In this document: positions 6,636 to 15,719 of the stretch, piece by piece
Layout: every line of letters starts with the position of its first letter
How positions within the stretch are numbered: the stretch's first letter is position 1
Assembly (NCBI GenBank): GCA_017887325.1
Contig: JAGHIE010000006.1
Location: 1-53,777, forward strand
DNA from: Oscillospiraceae bacterium
GTDB lineage: Bacteria; Bacillota; Clostridia; Oscillospirales; Ruminococcaceae
Direction: 5' to 3'
DNA length: 53,777 nt
Program-made: the position numbers and the translations under genes
The notes under the pieces: generated by a model
Seen by the model: only the letters and a program-made list of their open reading frames with translations
Told to the model about the DNA's origin: nothing
The model's database searches: none

Positions 6636-8063
6636 TTATCTATTAAATTTTAGTTTAAACTGTTCTAATAAAAGTTTAATTCCAGATATAACACTATTTT
6701 TATATAACACCAATAATACTAATATGTTTACAATATATAATATTAATGAAATATAATCAAATGAATTAAATATATTATAAAATGAGAAAATAATCAAACA
6801 AAATAATATAACAAAAAATTTCTTTAAATTATATCCAACATGGAAATATCTCTCAGATAAGTAAGTTCTTACAAGTAAAAATATTATATAAGAAAGCCCT
6901 GTTGATATAGCTGCACCTTGTGTACCATATAACGGAACTAAAATAGCATTACCTATTATATTTGCTACACATGAAACTAATGAAACAATTATATTCATTG
7001 CACTTTTCTTTTTAAAATTAATTCCACATGATGATGTTTCAGATATAGTATACATCATAGGATAAAATACTAAAAATGGCAAGACAAATGCAGCCTCTCT
7101 GTATTTTTCACCTAATATATATGCAAATAAGTCTTTGCATAAAATTATGCTCAATCCTAAAACAAACATCAACACAATTATATAATTATTAGCTTCTCTA
7201 AAAAACTTTTTATTATTAGGATTTTTTTCATACTGCTCAACTGATAATGGACCCCATACTGTATTAAAAGATGTTTGAACTATAGCAAAAATATTTACTA
7301 ATGTCATAGTACTTGCATATATTCCAACCTCTGCATAAGTACAAAAATAATTCAAAGCAATTTTATCAGTAGCTTGGAATATTGTTATTATCCCTGTTGA
7401 AATAACAAATGGAAGACTATATTTTATAATACTTTTTTTCTCAATAAATGCGTTATTATTTTTTATGTACCATTTTTTCTTCATCATAAACATTCCAATA
7501 AAAGTTGGAATACAAGTTGAAAATAATAAAGAAAAAATTAACACATAGTAATAGTTATGCACTTTTGCTACAAATATTATTGATAATACAAAAACAACAT
7601 ACAATATCTTTTGTAAAATATTTAATATTGTAAATGTATTAGATTTATAATCAAGTCTAATTTGTAAAAAAGCAAATCTATTAAATATTAATATTACAGC
7701 ATATACCAATAATGTAATCTCATTAATACTAATATTTTTTGTTATTGTTGCAAACGGAAGATACACAAGCCCTAAAACAACTATAATTAATATAGGAGCA
7801 AAACAACAAAATCTCAAAAGTTTATTTTGATATTTTGCATCATTTTTAGAATAATAAAATCTAATAAAACCTTGATCCAAACCTAGTATACATACCATTA
7901 ATAACATATTAGCATACATAGAAAATATAGAAAATCTTCCATATGTTGCTGGATCAACTACTCTTGTTATAACTGGAGTAGTTAACAGTCCTATAAGCAT
8001 ATTAATCATACTTCCCAATCCAATTGTAAGCATATGACTAACTATACTTTTTGATTTATCCAT
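6636..8063 (-). CDS. wzx: Wzx-type lipid-linked oligosaccharide flippase
   Basis: Integral membrane protein of the polysaccharide transporter (MATE/MVF-like) family. At 475 residues with about 14 hydrophobic segments it has the usual Wzx size. It opens with the typical SKSIVSHMLTIGLGSMINMLIGLLTTPVITR, with short loops such as VVDPATYG after helix 1 and a PLYGTQGAAISTGLSYIIF segment near helix 12. Its job is to move undecaprenyl-diphosphate-linked repeat units across the membrane for polymerisation by the Wzy protein encoded at 15716-17005. It is the last gene of the operon, 37 bases after neuB. Confidence 0.88.
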   Translation of the reverse strand: MDKSKSIVSHMLTIGLGSMINMLIGLLTTPVITRVVDPATYGRFSIFSMYANMLLMVCILGLDQGFIRFYYSKNDAKYQNKLLRFCCFAPILIIVVLGLVYLPFATITKNISINEITLLVYAVILIFNRFAFLQIRLDYKSNTFTILNILQKILYVVFVLSIIFVAKVHNYYYVLIFSLLFSTCIPTFIGMFMMKKKWYIKNNNAFIEKKSIIKYSLPFVISTGIITIFQATDKIALNYFCTYAEVGIYASTMTLVNIFAIVQTSFNTVWGPLSVEQYEKNPNNKKFFREANNYIIVLMFVLGLSIILCKDLFAYILGEKYREAAFVLPFLVFYPMMYTISETSSCGINFKKKSAMNIIVSLVSCVANIIGNAILVPLYGTQGAAISTGLSYIIFLLVRTYLSERYFHVGYNLKKFFVILFCLIIFSFYNIFNSFDYISLILYIVNILVLLVLYKNSVISGIKLLLEQFKLKFNR

Positions 8064-8100
8064 AATGCCTCCAGATAAAATATATAAATATACGATAAAG

Positions 8101-9138
8101 TTAGATCATATCCCAAGTCAAAATTGTATCTTCTTGTAAATCTTCTTTAACTTTTCTACCTATTACTATATCAGCATGTACAGGAGATATTCCTCTGCCA
8201 GGACGCTTAGCCATTATATCTTTTTCTGTAATAACATCGCCTGCTTTTAAATCTCTAGTTAAAACAAGAGATCTTCTTGCTTCTTTTCTTGATACTTTTT
8301 CACAACCCAAAACAGTTTTTTCTTCAGAACCTAAAATTGTATTAATTAATTTAAAATTATTAATAGCTATACTAAAATCTTTAGGATCTGCTGAATGATA
8401 ATGGTCATTTCCTTTTAATTTTTTATTCAATGTAAAATGTTTTTCTATTACTTGTGCTCCTAATAAATAAGCAGTTGATAGAGTAGTCATTGTATCATCT
8501 GGAGCAACGTGGTCTGAATATCCAATTTTGAGGTCATTATAAACTCTTTTTAATGTTTTAATAATGTTTAAATTTGCATCTTCTTCTTTTGTTGGATATG
8601 ATAGTACACAATGTAATAATGTAATATCTTTACAGCCACTATCTTTTAAAGCGCGAACAGCCTCATCAATTTCTGACATATAAGCAGCTCCTACTGATAA
8701 ATATACAGGTTTTCCTTTTGAACCTATGTGTTTTATAAAAGGAATATTTGATAAATCTGATGATGATATTTTATAAAAGTCTACCATACTTTCTAAATAA
8801 TCTGCAGAATTATAATCAAAAGGTGTAGATGTAAAATCCATTCCCTTTGAATGAGTATAATCGCATAACTCTTTATATTCTGCTTCGCCAAAACCATCAT
8901 GTTTTGTAAACAATTCATATTGAGTTTTTGTAGGTTCTTTAGTTGTGTCCCAATAAGCAGGTGAATTTTTTGAAACAATTGTATTAGCTTTATATGATTG
9001 GAATTTAGCGCAATTAATACCCACTTTTGCAGCCTCATCTATATATAATTTTGCAGCCTCTAATGGACTAATTCTTAATTCTTTTGCTGTGTCGTAAAAG
9101 TTAACTCCTATTTCTGCGATAAGATATGGACTTTTCAT
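8101..9138 (-). CDS. neuB: NeuB-family nonulosonic acid synthase
   Basis: A 345-residue N-acetylneuraminate/legionaminate/pseudaminate synthase that condenses a six-carbon amino sugar with phosphoenolpyruvate. The NeuB TIM barrel spans about 1-270 (YLIAEIGVNF, CAKFQSYKANT, YKISSSDLSNIPFI, LHCVLSYPT, GYSDH, VIEKHFTL) and a SAF antifreeze-like domain about 285-345 (RSLVLTRDLKAGDVI, RPGRGISP). The sequence does not settle which sugar is made. It is followed by wzx and preceded, 28 bases upstream, by the cytidylyltransferase gene that activates its product. Confidence 0.92.
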   Translation of the reverse strand: MKSPYLIAEIGVNFYDTAKELRISPLEAAKLYIDEAAKVGINCAKFQSYKANTIVSKNSPAYWDTTKEPTKTQYELFTKHDGFGEAEYKELCDYTHSKGMDFTSTPFDYNSADYLESMVDFYKISSSDLSNIPFIKHIGSKGKPVYLSVGAAYMSEIDEAVRALKDSGCKDITLLHCVLSYPTKEEDANLNIIKTLKRVYNDLKIGYSDHVAPDDTMTTLSTAYLLGAQVIEKHFTLNKKLKGNDHYHSADPKDFSIAINNFKLINTILGSEEKTVLGCEKVSRKEARRSLVLTRDLKAGDVITEKDIMAKRPGRGISPVHADIVIGRKVKEDLQEDTILTWDMI

Positions 9139-9166
9139 ATAATGTACCTCCTAAATAATATAAACA

Positions 9167-10765
9167 TTACAAACTATTTATTAAGTTTATAACTCTTTTT
9201 CTTCCTTCTCTTAAATTATGACTTAATAATTTTTGATGAAACTTAGTTCTAGATTTTTTTGACATATCTAAATATAATCTTAAATTAGATTCAATAATTT
9301 CATCATCAGGATTTAAGCCTATATAAGTAAAGCCATTTTCGTTACAAACAAAACCGTGCTTTTCTTCTCTTTTATTTTGAGCCATAGAAATTGTAGGTAT
9401 TCCTAACATAGCAAGTTCATACCCTGTTCTTCCTCTTGATGTAATAGCAATATCACATTGACTCATTAACTCTGGCATATTTGAAACATCATATAGTACA
9501 GTTATATTTTCATAATCGTTATATGCCATTAAACTATCAACATTCTTTTTAGCCCTACCTAAAACAACTATAAATTCATATTTTTTATACTCATCTTTTG
9601 TTATTAAATTAAGTATTCTATCAGAATAATTTTGTGGATCTGCTCCACCAAATGAAATAAAGACTTTTTCCACTTTATCTTTAATTATAATCGGTTCATA
9701 AAACATAAATGTTTTTCCAGAAATATAGTATTTTTCTCCTGCGTATACTTGTGGCAATGATTTATCTTCAAACAATGCATTAAATACTAAATCTGCTTTT
9801 ATTATTCCTTCACCGTCATCTTCAAAATTAATTATTTTTGCATCTGGTAAAACTGATTTTAATCCTATCATATAATCAATCGATGTAGTTAAAATATCAT
9901 TTATAAATATTTTATAATTGTTTTCCTTACATCTTTCAAATAATTCTGCAATTCCATTAACAGGTATAAGCTTGTGAGTTGTATCCCCAAAAATTTCCAC
10001 TTTTGTTTGGTTAATATCATAATATATATCAGGCTTAACATAAAATTCATCAGCTATTTCCAATGCCCTATATATATGTCCTACTCCTCTTAAATTATTT
10101 CCATTAACATAAATTGCGACACTACTTTCTTCTAAAACAGCAGCAGCACTTCTTAAATCAGTAAAATTATCTATATCTAACGCTTCATTTTCACTAACTT
10201 CAAATATATCTACTTTCTTACCAATTCTAGTTTTAGGTGTAACTATAGAATACTTTGATATCAAGAAAGCACCTGTTTCTAAATAACAAGGTGGTAAATA
10301 TTGTCTGTTTAATCTTTCTTTATAATTTGGAACTTTATTTCCATCACATTCACCCCATGACAAATGTGGAGCATTAATTGCTGATATTACTGTATCCAAA
10401 TCATTATTAATTGCATACTCTATTGCTTTATCTAATGTTGATGATTGTAATGTAGGAGAAGTTGGTTGCATTGTAACAACATAATCACATTTTATATCTT
10501 TTATTGCATCTGCAATTACAGAATCCAATGTAACTTCATCAGTACACAATGAATTATCCCTAATTTTTACATTAACACCCATCTGATTTGCTATTATTTT
10601 AACTTCTTGTGAATCAGTTGTAACAATTACATCTGTAATATATTTTGATGATAATGCATTTTTTATTGAATAATACACTAAAGGATGTCCAGCTATTATT
10701 CTTATATTTTTATTCGGAATACCTTTAGATCCCGCGCGTGCTGGTATAACTGCAACTATTTTCAT
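9167..10765 (-). CDS. NeuA-PseG fusion: CMP-nonulosonate cytidylyltransferase with UDP-sugar hydrolase-like domain
   Basis: Residues 1-225 are a CMP-sialic-acid-type cytidylyltransferase (VIPARAGSKGIPNKNI nucleotide loop, VTMQPTSP, ETGAFLISK). Residues 230-532 are a PseG-like GT-B hydrolase (GNNLRGVGHIYRALEIAD, VFISFGGADPQNYSDRIL, ITSRGRTGYELAMLGIPTI). PseG removes UDP from the pseudaminate precursor; the LegG branch is related more distantly. The fusion places the step before NeuB and the step after it in one polypeptide and suggests a pseudaminic-like product, although the substrate could differ. The PseG active site normally has a His; the GVGH motif is present. ATG 10765 is chosen because AAAGGA precedes it; a GTG six codons earlier overlaps that site. 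Confidence 0.88.
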   Translation of the reverse strand: MKIVAVIPARAGSKGIPNKNIRIIAGHPLVYYSIKNALSSKYITDVIVTTDSQEVKIIANQMGVNVKIRDNSLCTDEVTLDSVIADAIKDIKCDYVVTMQPTSPTLQSSTLDKAIEYAINNDLDTVISAINAPHLSWGECDGNKVPNYKERLNRQYLPPCYLETGAFLISKYSIVTPKTRIGKKVDIFEVSENEALDIDNFTDLRSAAAVLEESSVAIYVNGNNLRGVGHIYRALEIADEFYVKPDIYYDINQTKVEIFGDTTHKLIPVNGIAELFERCKENNYKIFINDILTTSIDYMIGLKSVLPDAKIINFEDDGEGIIKADLVFNALFEDKSLPQVYAGEKYYISGKTFMFYEPIIIKDKVEKVFISFGGADPQNYSDRILNLITKDEYKKYEFIVVLGRAKKNVDSLMAYNDYENITVLYDVSNMPELMSQCDIAITSRGRTGYELAMLGIPTISMAQNKREEKHGFVCNENGFTYIGLNPDDEIIESNLRLYLDMSKKSRTKFHQKLLSHNLREGRKRVINLINSL

Positions 10766-10798
10766 TTTTATATATCCTTTCACTATCTATAAGATTTA

Positions 10799-12373
10799 TT
10801 ATTTATTCTCATCATAAATTTTAAAAGATTTTTTATAAAACTCATATAATTTATCAATTTCATTTTTATATTCATTAGTAATTTCAGATTTATTTTCTAA
10901 AATTTTATATCCTTCATCTATTAAATAGTTAATTTTCAATTCTGTTCCTACTTCTTTTACTGTTTTTATATACGCTGCACAAGAATGAATATTATCAACA
11001 TTACCTAATGTTTTTAAATATTCTGGTAACTGTTGCATTGATGTTATTTTATTTATACTATCAATTACATCAAAACAAACATTTCCAAAAATTAATGATT
11101 TTTTTCCTAATAGTGCAGCTTCATAAGCACCTGTTCCTGTAATAGTTATTACACCAACTGCTTTATCTAGCCATGGTTTAGGGTCTTTGTAATAATTAAA
11201 TTGAACCATTTTAACATTATGTAGCTTTGCTACTGATTTATAAAAGCTAATTGGTCTTTCACCAAGCATACTTTGATGTTCTTTTACATAAACAGTTAAA
11301 CCTATTGGCAAAGATTTAGACACTTGTTCTATTACATTTAGTTCATTAACATAATATGGAGCTTTAACAAATGTAGTTGATTCAGGAATTAAATGTAATG
11401 GCATATATAAATATTTTTCGCCATCTATAGGCGCTTGAAAATACTTATTTGGCTTAAATAATTTTTGTCTAATATATTCCCAACTTATAAAATCTTTTAT
11501 TAATCCAAAATACTTAGTAAGTAGTATACAATCTTTTGCTTTTCTTCTAACTTTTTTATTATGAGCATCTATATCATTTATCATTTTAGAAGTTCTTAAT
11601 ACGCTTTTTAATGAAGTCATAATTGAATCTTTTTCATATTTAGCAGTAACAGAATTTTTATATTCAGATGGCATAATTTGTTGTTTTGCTCTATAATCTT
11701 TTATATAAGCATATTCATCTTTTAGCTCATCTTCTGATAAGTGATAATTATCATTATATTTTTTCTTAAAATATTCATCTGTATTAAGTCCAATATTAAA
11801 TGTTGGTATTTTAAAGCTTTCATATCTAGGATGTTCTATACTTATATATGGAATTTTTTTCTTATAAGCTACTTCATTAATTACTGTTCTCATTAATTCA
11901 GCAGTATCTAAATCTATTATATAGTCAGGTTTAAAATCATCTAATACTTGTTCTGCTTTTTTATAAAACAGCTCTAAACAATATAAATTTTGCTCTTTTG
12001 TTGTAAAATTATATTTTTCTCTAAAATGATAATATCTTGTATTAAATTGTGAACTCATAAGTTGTAAATTTAAAGGTTTAAAATAAGTATAATTTTCTTC
12101 AACATATTTTAAATAATCATAATCAATATTAGGATTTTTATATTCACTTACAAATTTATCTGATATATCTTTAACATCATATAATTTAGATTTTGATTTT
12201 TTTCTTAATTCATAATATGTGATATGATTGTAGTCACATTCGTTATACAAACATTCTTCTGGATGAATATGAAATAACCCTGTTTCATACCCATCTTTTA
12301 TAAAACTATCTTCTAAAAAGAAAAAAGGAATTGAAAATACTTCTCTACATAACATTAAAACTTTCTTCTTCAT
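10799..12373 (-). CDS. KpsC/KpsS-like capsule glycosyltransferase, candidate CMP-sugar transferase
   Basis: 524 residues, soluble. The C-terminal half has features of the Capsule_synth family (PF05159, KpsC/KpsS-type beta-Kdo transferases): YMPLHLIPESTT, VYVKEHQSM, and ITITGTGAYEAALLGKKSLIFG, the GT-B sugar-nucleotide loop. The N-terminal half (KPDYIIDLDTAELMRTVINE, ISIEHPRYES) fits the first Rossmann unit. Characterised relatives use CMP-Kdo. Sitting beside the CMP-nonulosonate synthesis genes, this is the best candidate in the operon for transferring the nonulosonic acid. That substrate is inference. Ribosome binding site AGGAAG, spaced five bases. A 213-base gap precedes it. Confidence 0.65.
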   Translation of the reverse strand: MKKKVLMLCREVFSIPFFFLEDSFIKDGYETGLFHIHPEECLYNECDYNHITYYELRKKSKSKLYDVKDISDKFVSEYKNPNIDYDYLKYVEENYTYFKPLNLQLMSSQFNTRYYHFREKYNFTTKEQNLYCLELFYKKAEQVLDDFKPDYIIDLDTAELMRTVINEVAYKKKIPYISIEHPRYESFKIPTFNIGLNTDEYFKKKYNDNYHLSEDELKDEYAYIKDYRAKQQIMPSEYKNSVTAKYEKDSIMTSLKSVLRTSKMINDIDAHNKKVRRKAKDCILLTKYFGLIKDFISWEYIRQKLFKPNKYFQAPIDGEKYLYMPLHLIPESTTFVKAPYYVNELNVIEQVSKSLPIGLTVYVKEHQSMLGERPISFYKSVAKLHNVKMVQFNYYKDPKPWLDKAVGVITITGTGAYEAALLGKKSLIFGNVCFDVIDSINKITSMQQLPEYLKTLGNVDNIHSCAAYIKTVKEVGTELKINYLIDEGYKILENKSEITNEYKNEIDKLYEFYKKSFKIYDENK

Positions 12374-12586
12374 AATTACTTCCTTAATAATAAAACAATA
12401 AATTTAGGTTTATACTGAGCCTATCTCTCATAATCTTGTAATAACTATCTGCCATCTATTATATTTTTTATCCATTTAAAACAACTTGTACATGTACAAT
12501 AGAATCTATTATTGTTGGCATATATTCACTATCTTTATATAAATTTTTTTATCATTTTTTCACCCATATTTACAAACAAAACATTA
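12374..12586 (-). pseudogene. Intergenic gap with possible decayed gene fragment
   Basis: This is the only large gap in an otherwise tightly packed operon. On the minus strand it can be read in short broken pieces, for example KDSEYMPTIIDSIV... then a stop, and MADSYYKIMRDRLSI in another frame. This could be the relic of a lost operon gene; it is too short and broken to assign. I see no promoter or clear terminator. Confidence 0.25.
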
Positions 12587-13369
12587 CTAGTTATTTTTTA
12601 ATCTTCTATATATTTTTTTTAAATTCCAATACATAATAACATACAATTTTTTAGTAAAAGATAATTTATTTAAATATTTTTTTCTTACATTAATATGTGC
12701 TGTATCATGTTTTTTTGTATCTCCAAAAGAAAGACCGCCTGTTACTTGCCTATAAGCTGTACCATACTCATTTGTGCAAATAAATTTATATTTTTGTGAT
12801 AATCTTAACAACAAATCTAAATCTTCGTAAAAATTCATATTTTCATTGTATTTTCCAACTTCAAAGAAAATACTTTTTTTAAAACAATAGTCACGAGCCA
12901 AAGCAATATTATTATTCCACATCATCCAATAAAAAAACAAATTTCCATTTTTTATGTTTGTATTAGGGTCTTCAAGTTCGTTTTCATTGTCATCAACATA
13001 TTTAATTAAAGAGTATGAAATTATATTTTCATTACTATTTAATATCAAATTCATCTCATGTTCTAATTTACTAGGATTATAATAGTAATCATCTGAATCT
13101 AAATATGTAATATACTCACCATTTGCTTCTAACGCTCCTATGTTTCTAGCATTTGAAACTCCCTTATTATTTGTTAAGTATATAACTTTCAAAAAATCAT
13201 ATTCTCGTTCTAATTGTTGCAAAACATCCTTTGAATTATCAGTTGAACAATCATCTACTACAATTATTTCATAAGGCACATATGTCTGGTTTACAACACT
13301 CTGTATACATTTTTTTAGGTAATTAGCCTTATTATAATTAGGGATAATTACACTTAAAGTATTATTCAT
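12587..13369 (-). CDS. Family 2 glycosyltransferase
   Basis: GT-A fold inverting transferase of 260 residues. It has the GT2 start LSVIIPNYNKANYLKKCIQSV, the nucleotide-binding IIVVDDCSTDNS, GVSNARNIG, and the metal-binding YLDSDD (about residue 90). The catalytic-loop candidate is NFYEDLDLLLRLS (ED motif). The C-terminus is basic, which favours membrane contact. It adds one sugar of the repeat unit on the inner membrane face, but donor and linkage cannot be told from the sequence. The start has GGAGGTTTAATATG. It lies 15 bases behind the acyltransferase gene. Confidence 0.9.
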   Translation of the reverse strand: MNNTLSVIIPNYNKANYLKKCIQSVVNQTYVPYEIIVVDDCSTDNSKDVLQQLEREYDFLKVIYLTNNKGVSNARNIGALEANGEYITYLDSDDYYYNPSKLEHEMNLILNSNENIISYSLIKYVDDNENELEDPNTNIKNGNLFFYWMMWNNNIALARDYCFKKSIFFEVGKYNENMNFYEDLDLLLRLSQKYKFICTNEYGTAYRQVTGGLSFGDTKKHDTAHINVRKKYLNKLSFTKKLYVIMYWNLKKIYRRLKNN

Positions 13370-13383
13370 ATTAAACCTCCATA

Positions 13384-14058
13384 TTACAAAACAAAATTTT
13401 TAATATCTTCAAATTGTTCAGCATTTTTTATTATCCATTCTTCCGGCTTATCCCACCATTTTAAATTATTTAGATATTCAATTTCTTTTTCATTAAATCT
13501 ATCTCTAATTTTTTTAGCTGGATTACCACCTACAATAGTGTAAGGCTCAACATCTGATATAACTATACTTCCAGAAGCAATAATAGCACCATCACCTATT
13601 GTTACTCCTTGCAAAATAGTACAGTTAGCTCCTATCCACACATCATTTCCAATTTTAACTATATATTTGTTATCATTATCCACATACTTTTCTTCTTCAA
13701 ATTTTTGTTTTTTAACATAAGTCATTCCACATTGTTTTTTTAAAGAATAGAAAGCAGGATGAACAGATACATATTTTCTAGTTGGATGTGTACCTTCAAT
13801 AACTTTAACAAAAGGTCCTATACAAGTATATCGTCCTATTACTGTATTTCGTACAACACAGTCACTTCCAACATATGATGCATAACCCATTTTAACATTA
13901 TAAAGACTTGATTTACTTGCTAACAAATTTCTACCCTCGAAAGTACATTGACTATCAAAAAATGAATTTTTTTGACATTTTACTTTATTTTTATACTTTA
14001 TTTTATTTAATACATTATGTACAAAATTTTCAATCTTCTTAAATAACATACTCAACAT
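13384..14058 (-). CDS. CatB/Vat-type hexapeptide-repeat acyltransferase
   Basis: 224 residues with a left-handed beta-helix (hexapeptide repeats) and the C-terminal IVGGNPAKKIRDRFNEKEI element of the xenobiotic acyltransferase group. The insert YVSVHPAFYSLKKQCG and IGNDVWIGANCTILQGVTIGDGA are typical of CatB-like O-acetyltransferases; the catalytic His is likely the one in GTHPTRKY. It probably acetylates a sugar of the polysaccharide from acetyl-CoA. It is one of three acyltransferases in the operon, so the polymer may be heavily acetylated. Confidence 0.85.
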   Translation of the reverse strand: MLSMLFKKIENFVHNVLNKIKYKNKVKCQKNSFFDSQCTFEGRNLLASKSSLYNVKMGYASYVGSDCVVRNTVIGRYTCIGPFVKVIEGTHPTRKYVSVHPAFYSLKKQCGMTYVKKQKFEEEKYVDNDNKYIVKIGNDVWIGANCTILQGVTIGDGAIIASGSIVISDVEPYTIVGGNPAKKIRDRFNEKEIEYLNNLKWWDKPEEWIIKNAEQFEDIKNFVL

Positions 14059-14069
14059 CTTTCTTTTAA

Positions 14070-14639
14070 TTATATTTTTTTAATAAATCTTGCAGGATTT
14101 CCTGCCCATATCTCATTTTCAGGTATATCCTTTGTTACAACTGAGCCTGCACCTACAATAGAGTTTTTTCCAATATTAACACCTTTTAATATTATACTTC
14201 TTGCTCCTATAAATGCATTTTTGCCTATTTTAACGGGTTTAATCAAAACGCCTGTACCATCATCTATCATTCTTTCATCAAAATCTAAAGAATGAAAATC
14301 AGTATCTGTAATCATGCAATTTGAACCTATTAACACATAATCTTCTATTATTATTTCTTCTTTTGCAGTCATTGCACAATTACTAATCCCAACATGATTT
14401 CCAATTACAATCCTACCTTTGTCCCCTGTTGAAAAATGTGAGTTATATCCTCCTGCTGTTGGATTAGAGTCTAAACTTGAATTTATTACAACATTATCAC
14501 CTATTTGTATATTACCAAATCCATGTATATATAATTTACCCCACACTTGCAAATTCTTACCAAACTTTACTTTTTTTCTTTTAAATGTGATGTAATTGTA
14601 TAATCTGCTTGGAAAATTAATTATTTTTTTAATATTCAT
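14070..14639 (-). CDS. Maltose/galactoside O-acetyltransferase-like hexapeptide acyltransferase
   Basis: 189 residues, left-handed beta-helix. Hexapeptide turns (IQIGDNVVINSS, IVIGNHVGISNCAM, VLIGSNCMITDTDFH, VKIGKNAFIGARSII) and the IWAGNPARFIKKI ending place it with the LbH_MAT-like family; the His in TDTDFHSLD is the likely catalytic base. It should acylate a glycosyl unit using acetyl-CoA. The gene is 12 bases from the next acyltransferase and 13 bases behind the GT4 gene, so all are translated from one mRNA. Confidence 0.85.
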   Translation of the reverse strand: MNIKKIINFPSRLYNYITFKRKKVKFGKNLQVWGKLYIHGFGNIQIGDNVVINSSLDSNPTAGGYNSHFSTGDKGRIVIGNHVGISNCAMTAKEEIIIEDYVLIGSNCMITDTDFHSLDFDERMIDDGTGVLIKPVKIGKNAFIGARSIILKGVNIGKNSIVGAGSVVTKDIPENEIWAGNPARFIKKI

Positions 14640-14651
14640 AAATAGCTCCTA

Positions 14652-15719
14652 TTATTTTTTGCTAATAGTATTTTTATACAACATCAAATAACTTTTCTTA
14701 AAATATTGTGGATTTAAGCTATTTTGATAGTTTATATAACAATCATCTATTTCAAATTTTTTCTCTAAGGCTTTATTAATGCATTTAGACAACGCATTGG
14801 CATTTTCTGAATCAAATATAAAACCTAAATGATTTTTTTCAATAGTGTTTCCTAAATTTCCATGATCAGATCCTATAATACACTTATCGTTATATACACC
14901 TTCAACTAAAGGTCCACTTGCCCCATTAAATCTTGCCCTGTATGGCAACACAATTATGTCTGTAGATGCTATAATTGTGTTTAATTCATCATCATCTAAA
15001 TAATGCAATTTTAAAAAAACTGAATCACTATAATTTTTTGAATTTTCTTTAATAAATTTCTCGTCAAAAGCTTCTGGCTTACCAGCAACAACTAACTGAA
15101 ACTTATTTTCAACTTGATTTAAAGCCTCGAGCAAAATATCCAAACCTTTATCATATCGTGTATTTCCAATACATGATATTACTGGTATATTTTCATCAAT
15201 ACCAAGTTTTTTACAAGCATCAGATTTTTTAATTAAAACTTTTTGAGCAAACATCGGATACTCTATATGATGTGCATTAAGGATACCTAATTGATTAACT
15301 TCTTTTTTTAAGTAATCAGAATGAACTATTACTTTATCAATATTTTTGCAAATATTTTTCAAGCTCATTTGTTGTAAAAAACCACTTCTTATCCAATGTA
15401 TTGTCATAACTGTTTTATATTTTTTAAAAGCATTTAATCCAATTCCAAAAAATTTATAAAAAACATCTCCAGTTAGAAAATGTATTATATCTGGCTTTTC
15501 TTTATCAGCGATTTGCTTTATTGATTTTATCCACTTTAGATAATCAAAAATATTCTTTTTATTAAAATCAATATATGGGTAAGTGTATTGATTACGGTTT
15601 ATATCTTCAACAATTTCAGGCAATACCAAAATTGAATCATAATTATCACTATCTACTACTGTTTTTAAATAAGCCAAATGATGACCATCTATTGCAGTAT
15701 CTATGTACATTATTTTCAT
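14652..15719 (-). CDS. Family 4 glycosyltransferase
   Basis: GT-B retaining transferase of 355 residues. N-terminal unit: MKIMYIDTAIDGHHLAYLKT, IIHFLTGDVFYK. C-terminal unit: VISCIGNTRYDKGLDILLEAL, KFQLVVAGKPEAF, and the donor-binding ADIIVLPY-like segment TDIIVLPYRARFNGASGPLVEGVYNDK with the E of the EX7E motif. Donor sugar unknown. Its ATG overlaps the stop codon of the Wzy gene by four bases (ATGA), a sign of translational coupling. Confidence 0.87.
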   Translation of the reverse strand: MKIMYIDTAIDGHHLAYLKTVVDSDNYDSILVLPEIVEDINRNQYTYPYIDFNKKNIFDYLKWIKSIKQIADKEKPDIIHFLTGDVFYKFFGIGLNAFKKYKTVMTIHWIRSGFLQQMSLKNICKNIDKVIVHSDYLKKEVNQLGILNAHHIEYPMFAQKVLIKKSDACKKLGIDENIPVISCIGNTRYDKGLDILLEALNQVENKFQLVVAGKPEAFDEKFIKENSKNYSDSVFLKLHYLDDDELNTIIASTDIIVLPYRARFNGASGPLVEGVYNDKCIIGSDHGNLGNTIEKNHLGFIFDSENANALSKCINKALEKKFEIDDCYINYQNSLNPQYFKKSYLMLYKNTISKK

